Shown: piece by piece, positions 10,558 to 20,135 of the stretch
How the letters are laid out: each line of letters opens with the position of its first letter
Numbering within the stretch: the first letter of the stretch is position 1
Assembly: GCA_018398805.1 (NCBI GenBank)
Contig: JAGFBZ010000577.1
Coordinates: 1 to 64,000 of the forward strand
DNA: 64,000 bases
Direction of reading: 5' to 3'
From: Hirundichthys speculiger
Lineage: Eukaryota > Chordata > Actinopteri > Beloniformes > Exocoetidae
Notes under the pieces: model-generated
What the model saw: the letters and a program-made list of their open reading frames with translations, nothing else
What the model was told of the DNA's origin: nothing
The model's database searches: none
Translations under genes and position numbers: made by a program

Positions 10558-10980
10558 TGTAATACCCCTCAGTTCTCTCTCTGACCAACCAGTTTTTTCA
10601 AGTGGACAAAGTGCACAGTGCAAGGTTAAGGTAAAATGAATATTTATTACAAAAGTTTAAAAGGTTAAGATCCGTTAAAAATATCCAAAGGTGCTGTGTG
10701 CATCCTTTCCTCTTAATTAGGGTTGATGGAGGGGGTAGAGCAGTCCTTAACGTCCCTTGGTCAAAAAGGTGGGCCCACATCCACCTCCCGGGCAAAGCCC
10801 TTAGTCTGCACACAACACCTGTACAGAGGTTGACAGCCACAGTGAGAACAACTAGTGTGCCAGCTCATTAAATAGCCTGGGATTGATTGTACACACCTGT
10901 GTGACCACACCCACCACTACAACTCACACACTACAAACCACAGAAAAAAAGTGCAAAAGTGGTTCACAACCCAGGTTACA
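10558..10980 (-). repeat. 5' LTR of the Gypsy element
   Basis: 423 bp, upstream relative to the element. It contains a TATTTAAT-like box (+ strand 10867-10875) as promoter candidate and an AATAAA poly(A) signal (TTTATT on + at 10643-10648). It matches the other LTR except for two substitutions, small indels and an 80-bp segment absent here. Confidence 0.95.
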
Positions 10981-12505
10981 GATTATTCCACATGTAGGAA
11001 GTCAGAATTTCCTATTTCCGTGTAGTGAAATAAATTGAAACTTCACCAGCTTCAGCTGTAAAACGGTCCTGATAGCTGCATTGTTAAGCAGTTCTGTTTG
11101 TTTGTGGCTCATCAGATCAGTTGCACACATAGCAGCCTCCTGTACGCAAACACGTACCTCATACTGCATTATTGTCAGCTTATATTCCTAATAATAGTGT
11201 CCCTAATCAGTGAGCCGAGAATGAATTTCCTTCGTTGGAGCTGGATTACTGTCAACTCAGCGTTTATGTTATTACCAGTTACAGGTTCCAACTTCTGGGG
11301 CAAATGCAAGTGCACAGTAAAGACATAGCAAACAAGTGGCCACAACCTGAAGTGACTTAACAAAAACAACAATAAAATACTTTGAAGCATTGGTTCAACT
11401 ACTGCAGAAAAACATAAAATAAATCGATTGTAGGTTGTTTTTTTTTTTTGTTTCTCCTACAGGAGGATGACCTCATTCTGTCTGGACTCTCTCCACTAAG
11501 GAGTTTGTTTGATTGATTTTGTGATGTTGAAGTCTACACTTAACAAACATCTCCTGTCATCATGTGGGGAATTAAAGAGGTTTTTCTGCTTGATTTTTAT
11601 ACCAGTACCTTCCAGTTGTTAACTGCCAGCCTCTTGTTGAACTAAGAAACGATGCACCTGTGTAAAGACACCAGTATGTCTGCCACTGCCTCCCATGAAC
11701 ATGTGTCACTCAACATGACATCAGCCATCTCCTTTAAATCTTCATCAGAGACACGTGAGTCATCGGGTGCATTCCCTGCCATGGCTAACGAGATTCACCT
11801 CATTAAGTCCTTTAATCTGTGTTGAAGAGCTGAGGGTGCTGGACGCTGGAATGAGTCTGGAAGAAGGAATGACAGATCTAGGAGCTGCATCCTGAATGCA
11901 GCATATTTCTGTAGTGGAGACCAAGACGCACACGCTCAACATCTCCTCGGGAGTCTTCTTCTTCTTTTGTTTTCCAGTTTGTTTTAAAGCTTTGGGGATT
12001 TCCTGCATGTGGTGGTGAAGGCCATCTGGCTGCTCGCATTATCAGGATTTCTCGCTGTTCGGAGCCGTCCAACTGTGACCACCTGCATGGGTAAGAAAGC
12101 TGAAGACCAGAAGACCATGCTAAGTTAAATGCTGTGCATGAATAAGGAAGCAACTTAAAAATAACCCGTGCAATAAATATAGTCTAACATTTGTCACTGT
12201 TCGTCCTTGTGTAAGCACCAGCTTTTCTGATTAAGTAACCCCAACCTCCTCCAGGTGACAAACATTATATCTGTGCATGACGGTGGTGTGTGTGTGAGGC
12301 ATACTGGGAGTCTGAGTGTCAGAGCCTTGTCTGACTGCCGTCCTTGTCCTTGGCAAGTCTCAACCTGAGTTATTAGCTGTGAATCGTGAGACTGTCAGAG
12401 AGCCACAACATGTGCGAAGGAGAAAGCCATTATATTTCCACCTGTCTCTTGTCAAGGAAGCAGAAGCGTGGTCGTTGCCTCTCATCCCGAGAGCCGGCGT
12501 TCATC
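10981..12505. other. Spacer and presumed 5' region of the complexin-like gene
   Basis: Nothing coding is supported. The segment is AT-rich up to about 11.8 kb, then more mixed. Promoter and 5' UTR of the complexin-like gene presumably lie here, but I see no clear TATA box and cannot place a start site. Confidence 0.4.
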
Positions 12506-12745
12506 ATGGAGTCTGTGGTGAGAGTCAAAAAGTCTCTGAGGGCGCCCATCAGGAAGCTGACCAGCTGTGTGTCAGGGGTGAAGGACAGGAGGTTGTCTGC
12601 CAGGCACAGGAGGAAGAGGAGTAGAGGAGGGGGAGGCCATAGAAGATGCAACATGTTGGGGAATACCCCTCCTCTCCGAGCTGCACATCCACAAGACCCG
12701 TCAGTCATTCGCTCGTACCAGACAGACCTGGAAAAGGAGAGGCAA
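12506..12745 (+). CDS. Complexin-like exon 1
   Basis: 80 codons from ATG to a GTGGAC donor. It begins MESVVRVKKSLRAPIRKL, then a basic, glycine-rich stretch, and ends in the first half of the central helix (YQTDLEKERQ). The frame stays open further upstream (to 12386), so another start is possible. Confidence 0.65.
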
Positions 12746-13894
12746 GTGGACTCTGTACCATGTAGGGAAACACAGGATGTTCTTCCTGTACTACAGATAC
12801 TATATTCAGGTTGGAAAAGTCAGGAAAAACTGATTAAATTATGTAAAGGTCACAAAGCTGCCCAATATTTAAGCATCAGACAGACTTTCTACTATTAAAA
12901 TAGTCAGAATTCACAACCAATGAGCTTATAACACATTTTTTTGTCCGTGAACAGGTGCGGTTTTGTGAATTAAGCTTTAACAGAAAAAGAAATCCTTTCA
13001 AGTGTAATTCAGCAACTGAGAGAACTTAATGGCAGCAGTCTCATCACTTTAGGTCCACGTGCTCTTCAGAGTTGCACCTCAACATTAAGTAAACAGAAGA
13101 GGCAGCTAAAATGAACATTTAACTCGAGTTCTGTCTGTAACATGTCAGGAGTGTTTGTGCGTTGCGCTTACAGGAAGCTGCGAGAGGCGATGAACGCCCA
13201 GAAGAATGCAGAGAGAGCAGCTATGAGATCTCACTTCAGGAGAAAATATCAGCTGTCAGAGGTTTGTGACAACAGCACATCACTTTACTGCAGTTTCAGG
13301 CTTGAGGTACATCTTTTAATCAGCTAGAGCGCACTGGGAGATGTTACACATACAGATGATAACATTTATATCAAACGGGTCTTAAACACAAGACTCACCT
13401 TAAGTTCTGATTAATTATCACAGATTTAGCTAATAGGCAGCTGGTTATCAGGAGTCGATATAGGATAGTCTTGATTTAATTGTTAATTTTTTTTTTTGCA
13501 AATTAGCATGTTTTGATAAATGCACCTTTAGGTTCTAATGCGGACTAAACACTTTAAATCTACCTGCTGGTGTTTAATGACTGATGTGGACAACAAATGC
13601 TGATAACCAGTCTCGGAACTTTTGAAACTCTTCACTCCTCTTCCTTCTTTTCTGTTTTTCATGATCCAGAGCCGTAAGGACGCAAGCCACCTGAGGTCAG
13701 TTGGCGGGAAAGTGTCTCTCCCCCACGAGCTGTCCAAGATGATTCATCCTGAAACCAAAACCAAGGACGATGGCTTCAGCCTTCTGAGCGCCTTTCAAGG
13801 CCTGAGCTTCGGCACAGCAGTGGTCACTGGACGCAAACACAGCAGGGCACCCACTCCTGCGCCAACAAACAGGGAGTCTTGTAGAGTCATGTGA
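12506..13894 (+). CDS. Complexin-3/4-like, three coding exons
   Basis: Complexins bind assembled SNARE complexes and clamp or promote synaptic vesicle fusion. The retinal/ribbon-synapse types 3 and 4 are membrane-anchored by C-terminal farnesylation. Exons 12506-12745, 13178-13261 and 13670-13894 join in phase 0 to give 182 residues (usual length about 160). The start is chosen for its good Kozak context (ATCATGG). The SNARE-binding helix spans exons 1 and 2 (YQTDLEKERQ, LREAMNAQKNAERAAMRSH, FRRKYQL). Exon 3 has SLPHELSKM, matching the LPRELAKM region of CPLX3, and ends CRVM, a CaaX motif like the CHIM/CSVM ends of CPLX3/4. The first 60 residues are unusually rich in Arg/Lys and do not resemble the usual complexin N-terminus, so exon 1 could be modelled differently. 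Confidence 0.8.
13178..13261 (+). CDS. Complexin-like exon 2 (SNARE-binding central helix)
   Basis: 28 codons between an AG at 13176-13177 and a GTTTGT donor. It encodes the AERAAMRSHFRRKYQL core, the most diagnostic part of the family. The alternative AG at 13172-13173 would break phase with exon 1. Confidence 0.85.
13670..13894 (+). CDS. Complexin-like exon 3 with CaaX end
   Basis: Acceptor TGATCCAG at 13662-13669. 74 codons plus stop, starting SRKDASHLRSVGGKVSLPHE and ending NRESCRVM. The cysteine four residues from the end predicts prenylation and membrane anchoring. Confidence 0.85.
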   Translation, partial: SRKDASHLRSVGGKVSLPHELSKMIHPETKTKDDGFSLLSAFQGLSFGTAVVTGRKHSRAPTPAPTNRESCRVM

Positions 13895-15233
13895 CCAAAA
13901 CTATATGTTGAACTTCATGTAACAGCCAATTCCAGTTTTTTTTTAATTATTATTATTTGAACATATTGACCCACTCTTTTCATGACCTGCTGGCATTTGG
14001 GCAATATATCATTCAGACATAGCTAGTTTTTTTTTTTTTTTAGGAATAATAGTGTACATATTAATAATAGATTCAATTGGCTCAAAATGTGATGCACTGT
14101 GTTATTTATAACATCCAAAATCATTTGATGGACCTACCAGTGCAGTCTGCTTGTAGCTACGGTGTAGTTTATTATTAACCTTTACTAAATGCTGATTTAT
14201 GATATTAAATAGGTGGACTTCAGATTAAGTGCTTATTGAGGCTTATTTTAAGCTGATGCAAAGACATGTGTGAAGCTTCAATATCAACACATGAATTGTA
14301 AAATATTCCATGTCATACAGTACTGTAATGACATGTTTAATGTTTATTTCATCTTGACTGCCATTACATTTGAATGAGTTAATGCTTTATTTGAAAGAAC
14401 TGCAAAATAGTTGTACTGTAAAGTAAAGCTGCGTTTTTGTTTATCGCTTCTTTTATTTTATTAAAAGTTACTATAGCTAGTTCACAGAGCTGTTACAGTT
14501 CTTTAAACTCTATAGATCCAACTGGGTGATCTATTCACAAGTCAGGAACCTCAGGGCTACAAACATTTAAATATTTAAACATGTGATGGAAAAAAAAAAA
14601 TGTGCTCATTTTGTATGATTCTGGTGAATTTGTTGAGCTTTTTTTTTTCTTTTCTTAAAAAAAAAACAACAAAAAAACAAAAAACTTTTCATTTACTATT
14701 TTGTACCATACTTGGTGTGCGTAATAAAGACAAATTTATGTCTTCAACGTTAAAGCACAAAAGATTTAGTCACAAGTTTCATTTGCTGACTGCTTTGTTT
14801 GTTTTAAACTAACGTATGTGTGTAAGTAGTTTGATATTCTCTAGTTGTCTAGTTTAGGATTTAATACATCATAAAGAAGAAACCAATGAACCTTGGAACC
14901 ATGTAGTAAATAGAGCTGAAACATGCAATAAATAAATTTTTCTGCCCAGCTGGACTCACTCTCTCGCTTTCGCCCACTGTGTCTTGTGTGATTGTGTGCG
15001 TGTGTGAGTTGGACCAACCTGATATTTGAGCTCTGTTGTCTTTCTCTTGAACTCTGACACTGAGACATAAATCATTCCCTGCTATCAGTTCATCGGGGTG
15101 ATAATACACATCCAAGGCTCTGGATGAGGTTGGAGTCGGAGGAGGGAAGTGATCATTCCCCCAGAGGCAACAACGACAAACCCATCACACCCCCACCCCT
15201 GGATGAGATCAACCGATACACCTGGTTTGGATC
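13895..15233 (+). other. 3' UTR of the complexin-like gene and upstream region of the CYP11 gene
   Basis: AT-rich, with candidate poly(A) signals AATAAA at 14723-14728 and 14927-14932. The last few hundred bases before 15234 should hold the CYP11 promoter. I see one CCAAGGCTC (15112-15120), one base off the steroidogenic factor 1 consensus, which alone is weak. Confidence 0.4.
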
Positions 15234-15573
15234 ATGAGGAGCATGTCCATTGGAGTGACCGTGTGTGTCAGAGCACAGGGCACCTCTGGGTCCAGAATCT
15301 TTGCTGATGCACTGCAAAGGGGCCTGTGTATGGCCGCAGCTGGGACGGTGGTGGAGGGCAAGTTAGAAAGGGGAAAAGAAGCTGTAAGAGAGGTTAGAAA
15401 GAGGGACAAGGATGGACGGGTGCGCAGCTTTGAGGAGATCCCTCACACAGGGAGGAATGGCTGGATCAACCTGGTGAAGTTCTGGCGGGAAAATCGTTTC
15501 CAGCAGCTCCACAAACACATGGAGAGGACCTTCAACGCCCTTGGCCCCATTTACAGGTACAAGGAGGCTCACG
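15234..15573 (+). CDS. cyp11c1: CYP11C1-type exon 1
   Basis: 113 codons plus one base, ATG to the donor GGTAAAT. Starts MRSMSIGVTVCVRAQG and ends LGPIYRYKEAH. It carries the mitochondrial presequence and the first conserved P450 helices. Confidence 0.88.
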
Positions 15574-17066
15574 GTAAATGTCATGTACTGTTCTCCAGTC
15601 CGTAGATGTATCTCTGTGGTCACTCCGGCCTTTCTGTGTATGTGTGAAGGGAGAAAGTGGGAACCCTCAGCAGTGTGAACATCTTGTTACCCTCTGACAT
15701 CAGTGAGCTGTTTCAGTCGGAGGGGCTGCACCCTCGACGGATGACTCTGCAGCCGTGGGCAACGCACCGAGAGATACGCAAACACAGCAAAGGAGTCTTC
15801 CTCAAGTCAGTCCCACTGCTTTGTTTTAAAGTCTCACGCTGTGGACATTTATATTTGTGTTAGTGGTCACACTCTATCTGTTGGCATAGTTCCCTCTATT
15901 TGAATTTTCCAGGTTTAGACTTGAGACAAATTTATGCAAGTTTCCAGTGAGTGCTGTAAAGCAAGTTTATTTAATGGCAGACTGAGCAGAGGGCGGTGCA
16001 TACAGGCTGTCAGCCACCACTGGGAAGGTGTCAAAGTCAGAAAAATCTCCTCTGATTCAGTGTTGCACTGTTCACTGTTTCAAAGGTGAAAATAAATGAA
16101 TGTGTATAAAAATAAGAATCCTGAGTTTTTGTCCAACAGGTCAATCAACAAAAACATTGTATCCCATAGTTTAGTTCAGACCATTCAATCATTTATTTGT
16201 CTAAAAACCAATGATGAAAGATCATGGAGAGCAGCAATGGCTCCTGACAGGGAGACAGTAGGTGTAAAAACAGGGTAAAGGCTTTAGTTAGATTACACAG
16301 TAACACTTCCCTTGGCACTGCAAGCTTTCCAAAACTGTTCAGTTTAAATACACAAATGGGGTATTCTCATTGAACATGTCGTTATTTGCTTATATTTCCA
16401 GTAGATAAGAAGTGTTGAAATAAACCCCTTAAGGTGTATCTTGTATGTTTTTTCTTTTTACCACCAATCTGAAAGAAGCAAAATTGAAGAAAAATAACTC
16501 AAAATATTAAAAGTGACCAGAGCATGAAAAAGCCGTTGCCCGTAATAAAACACCCTTTTAATCGATTCCCATTCTCTTACCAATTTGAAAATGATGTCTC
16601 TAGCAGAAGTAATGGAAAGGTTACTCTGTGATTAACGGGCTCCCTCGCAGCAAATACCTCTGACACAAAAGCATGACCACAAACAGACAACAAATTGAGC
16701 CAGGGGCTCATGGTTGCTGTCCATCAAGTTTTCAAAGGTTAAAAATAAGGTTAAGTGCTGCAGACATAAGTGGTTTTGGGCATTCTTTGCTTCACTGGGG
16801 ACAGAGTGAAATTGGACTATCTTAATGCCTCACTGCAACTGCTCTCCACAGGAATGGCGAGGAGTGGAGAGCCGACCGCCTTCAGCTCAACAAGGAGGTG
16901 ATGATGAGTGCAGCCGTAAAGCGCTTTCTCCCCCTCCTTGATGAGGTGGGGAGAGACTTCTGCCGAATGCTGCAGGAGAGAGTGGAGAGGGAGGGAAGAG
17001 GAGAGGAGGGGAAGCGCAGCCTCACCATCGATCCCAGTCCTGACCTTTTCCGCTTCGCACTGGAAG
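15234..17066 (+). CDS. cyp11c1: Mitochondrial steroid 11beta-hydroxylase-type P450, exons 1-3 only (3' truncated)
   Basis: CYP11B/CYP11C enzymes sit on the inner mitochondrial membrane, take electrons from adrenodoxin and 11beta-hydroxylate steroids (cortisol and 11-ketotestosterone synthesis in fish). Exons 15234-15573, 15658-15805 and 16852-17066 join in phase and code for about 234 residues. The N-terminus is Arg-rich and fits a mitochondrial presequence. SFEEIPHTGRNGW, FWRENRFQQLHKHME, SEGLHPRRMTLQPW and HSKGVFLKNGEEWRADR are typical of CYP11B/C1 and not CYP11A1. The full enzyme is about 500 residues with nine exons. The I-helix, ExxR and Cys heme-ligand exons should follow within a few hundred bases but are not seen before CTNNA2 exons begin. 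I therefore call it a truncated copy at this locus, by rearrangement or by assembly error. Confidence 0.88.
15658..15805 (+). CDS. cyp11c1: CYP11C1-type exon 2
   Basis: Acceptor GAGAAAG just before; donor AAGTCAG after. Phase 1 in, phase 2 out. Encodes GTLSSVNILLPSDISELFQS through HSKGVFL. Confidence 0.85.
15806..16851 (+). other. CYP11 intron 2
   Basis: 1,046-bp AT-rich intron with nothing recognisable; ends in a usable polypyrimidine tract and CAG. Confidence 0.5.
16852..17066 (+). CDS. cyp11c1: CYP11C1-type exon 3
   Basis: Acceptor CTCTCCACAG; donor GGTCGG. Encodes NGEEWRADRLQLNKEVMMSA, then FLPLLDEVGRDFC and ends DPSPDLFRFALE in phase 1. This is the last P450 exon I can find. Confidence 0.9.
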
Positions 17067-18179
17067 GTCGGGGGTCATCCTCATTTTTACGCTTTTCATT
17101 TACTGACATCGATTGGTTTCATTTGAAGTTGGGCAACACACTGCATTAATGTTGATTCTACCATCCTCTTTTTATCAGTCTCTCATTCAGCCTAATGATC
17201 GGCCTCATACGTCAAAGTTTCCCTCTGCAGACATCTCACTGCTTCTCACCACCACGCTTTAATTTGAAAATATTCTCACCTTGTATGAGAGCAAAATTTC
17301 AATCTAACAACTGCAAATATCTTCCCTTAACATATTCAAGATATAGGAGGTCAAAGGGAGCTTGGTTCTTTAAAAATAGAAATGATCAAGGCTGCAGCAT
17401 TCCTTCTGCAGGTCGGCTCCTCTCATGCGTCTATCTGCATCATGCCACATTCACAAGTGTGAATCCTTGTATGACTCAGCTCAACGTGAACTTTTATGTG
17501 TACGTGAGCGCCAAGCTGATGGCTTTGAGTCATGTTGCACTGATCAGCATGGATCACAGCAGACAAGAGTCAGGCACTAAGCCGGAGTGTGAGCGGGCCC
17601 ACCAGAAACTCTATCCCCGCGGATGATGAGAGGTTAATGTAACGCAGGCACGTCTGATGAGAAGAGAGGCAGGGAGCAGCGCAGCTCCTTCGAGACAAGA
17701 TATGCACTCAGAAACCAAAGTTACGTCTCTGTGTAGCGATGGATTTGAAATATGTTATCAAGGCTGACATGGGAAAAAAAAGTTGGGATGATATGAAAAC
17801 AGCAAAGAAGAAAAAAATAGGCATTGTTACATTTAAGACTTTTATTCAAGCCAAGATATTTCATGTTTTTTTTTTAATGTTCATCTCATCTGCTTCATTT
17901 CAACTCATAACATACATCCATATTTGAGTTTCTGGCCTCCACCACTTAGTAAAGTTTTAATTCCTTCTCACAACAGTAGTCAGGATTTCTGCCAGTGAGG
18001 ATACGAATGTAAGAAGTGTTTCAGTTCTTTTGTCCTAGTCTTCCTGTGAACACATTTTAGGATGTACAACAGCATGGCAACACAAATGTTGCTTCATGTT
18101 TTTTTTTTTTTTGTTTTGTTTTGTTATTTTGATTTTTGTTTGCTTGTTTTTTTGTCAAAATTCTCTACAAATTCTTTGT

Positions 18180-18420
18180 TGGAGCCAGGTCAGGACTACA
18201 TGCAGGCCCATTCTGAATGTGGTTATGCGTTGTCTTGTTGAAAAATGCATGGATGTGCCAGAAGGCAGCATATGTTGCCCTACAGTCCCAGTATACTAGG
18301 CTGCATTGACGCTGCCATCACAGAAGTGGAAATAAACCTTTGCCAAGGGCACCAGGGCCTGGTTTTTGGGCTTGTCGCTGATAGCAGTCTGAATGGTTCT
18401 CTTCATCGTTTATCATGCAT
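18180..18420 (-). mobile_element. Tc1-like DNA transposon fragment
   Basis: Matches, from memory of the family, the antisense transposase-coding part of a common teleost Tc1-like element whose ends carry AGTTGGGA. Shared features are the TTGAAAAATGCATGGATGT and GGCAGCATATGTTGCCCTAC stretches. The same family occurs at 31930-32480 and at 62700 to the window end. Confidence 0.5.
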
Positions 18421-18459
18421 GGCCACATGGCCATTTCTTCTGAAAAAGATTTTAAATTT

Positions 18460-18760
18460 TCAGTTCAACTGTCAGTTCAGTTGTTTCACTTGTGCAGCGC
18501 CAGTTCACAGCGAAGTCAGCCGAAGGCACTTTACAGAAAAGGGTTTGCAAAGTTTGATAAAATAAAATCCAATTCAGTCTGATTTTTTTAAAATTCAGTT
18601 ATAATTCTGTTCATCGAACCTGAGTCTAAATTCAGTTATAATGCAAATTCATTAAAACAGTCTTGTGAAGGAACCCAACAGATCTCCCACCCTTCTGAGC
18701 AAACAAGAAGTCACAGTGGTGAGGGGAAAATAAAAATGGTTAACGGGTGTGTGATGGCCC
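18460..18760. repeat. Dispersed teleost repeat remnant
   Basis: Has the widespread pattern TTCAGTTCAA..., then GCGCCAGTTCACAGCG and AGGCACTTTACA, later AACCCAACAGAT and CACAGTGGTGAGGGGAAAA. This matches the tail of a high-copy fish repeat, probably LINE-derived. Confidence 0.45.
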
Positions 18761-19049
18761 ATCCTGGTGTCTCGGAGCCAAAAGACATCAATGCCAGCTG
18801 TCAGCGAGGTTAATATAAGACTTGTTTTTAGTTTTTAAGTGGCATTTGTGATGGTAACACCATACTGGAGCACTTAAGGTTTACCAAAGCAATCTCTCCT
18901 AAGGTTATAACAGCTGTTGATGTGTTTTTTCTTGTTTCAGAAGGTCTTACAATCCCCTCAAAACACTCAACATTGACCTGATTGTTTTCTGAAGCGTTAT
19001 TGTTTGTTTTAGTTAGTGTGCTCACTTGAAACTAACCCCCTCCCGCCTC

Positions 19050-19700
19050 CTCTCACTTTGACCTTGGAATTCATTCTAAATATCTTTAGATCTTTCCTTT
19101 GACTTCCTGTCAACCATCCACACTATCCTTCTGATCAACTTGGGGTTTCAATTTCGCCCCGTGGAACGCCCTACCACATCCTTGAAGGTTGGCAGCTATC
19201 CCATGGATCTAATATTTCTTAATGATGTTTACAAGTGTAGCCACAGGAACACGAGGCTGCTTGGAGATGTTTTTATAACCTTTACCTTTAACACATCTAT
19301 CCATAATTTTCTTTCTGGGCTTCTTAGACAGCTCTCATGCTAACTCTTTTCCATGTTTGGTACGGTCCATACAATGATACCCAACTACACACCAGCAGGT
19401 TTTCTCCTTTGAAACGGGCTAAAAATAAAAGGTTAATGCTATGAACCTATGAGTGAAGATTAAAAATATTGAAAGAACCAATTATACTATATAGAGATAG
19501 TTAGTTTGAAACATGACAATAACACAGTGACTTATGGTCATTTTAGGGGTACCAATAAATCTGTCCAGGCTATTTTAGGATGTGTTTCTAAATTAAACAA
19601 TAAATCATTTTTTATCATAGTTTTATTGCTTCCTTTTGTCAGATACTGAAGCCATGCAGGTATACATGAGACAGTTGCTTTTAATTTAATTACTTTGCAG
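19050..19700. repeat. Unclassified transposon remnant
   Basis: Contains GGGGTTTCAATTTCGCCCCG, TGTAGCCACAGGAACACGAG and GGGGTACCAATAAATCTGTC, phrases I associate with dispersed fish DNA transposons. No complete frame or clear ends. Confidence 0.35.
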
Positions 19701-19978
19701 GAGTAATGGGGCATTATTTCAATGAGCCATAAGAGTGTCAACACATTTGTCCAAGTTTGTAACATTTTATGTGTTCTTATTGACCTACCTGCTGTTGAAA
19801 AAGAAAAAGAATATGACCATAGAGGAATCACAGAAGTGCATCAGTGGGTTTCAGGCCGCATCTGCATAAGTTTGCCCAAATGTTTTTGTTTGTTTTTTTT
19901 CCCCCCTTTTAAACACACACAATCACAGCAGCTCACATATTCCTCATGTTTACACCATGAACCCTCCTTCCATGCCAG

Positions 19979-20135
19979 GTTATCAATGCTGCACTCACTC
20001 TGGCCGCCCGCCCCCAAAGCAAGGTAGCCCAGGACAACATGGATGTCTTCAAAGATCAGTGGGAGAAGCAAGTGCGCATTCTGACCGAGGCTGTGGATGA
20101 CATCACCTCTGTGGATGACTTCCTGTCAGTGTCAG
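19979..20135 (+). CDS. ctnna2: CTNNA2 exon (M domain, VINAALTLAARPQ)
   Basis: Acceptor CATGCCAG, donor GGTATGC. 52 codons plus one base; runs from VINAALTLAARPQSKVAQDN to VDDITSVDDFLSVS. Enters in phase 0, leaves in phase 1. Confidence 0.93.

Larger units (their letters stand above)
4960..10980 (-). mobile_element. Ty3/Gypsy LTR retrotransposon, near-complete, coding regions broken
   Basis: A 6,021-bp element read on the - strand. Two LTRs with TGTAAC/GTTACA-type ends are flanked by the direct repeat GATT (4956-4959 and 10981-10984), a 4-bp target-site duplication. The internal order is PBS, Gag, protease, RT, RNase H, integrase, PPT, which is the Ty3/Gypsy (Metaviridae) order. Aligned by eye, the two LTRs differ by two substitutions plus indels, pointing to a recent insertion. 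The copy is nevertheless defective: a frameshift in gag (about 10,340-10,370), an in-frame TAG before RT (8429-8431), a 16-bp tandem duplication after RT (7801-7835) and a frameshift near the integrase C-terminus (about 6,002-6,014). It sits between the CLK and complexin genes, in opposite orientation to both. Confidence 0.95.
17067..19978. other. Junction zone between truncated CYP11C1 and CTNNA2
   Basis: Left of this stretch lies the donor of CYP11 exon 3, right of it the acceptor of a CTNNA2 exon. Read in all frames by eye it shows no further P450 or catenin exon. It contains a Tc1-like fragment (18180-18420), a dispersed teleost repeat tail (18460-18760) and an unclassified transposon remnant (19050-19700). 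Confidence 0.6.

Noticed and set aside
17195..17626. 143-codon frame after CYP11 exon 3 as P450 exon 4
   Set aside because: The peptide has no P450 similarity: no GERIGLF-like block, and no usable acceptor in phase 1. Treated as chance open frame.
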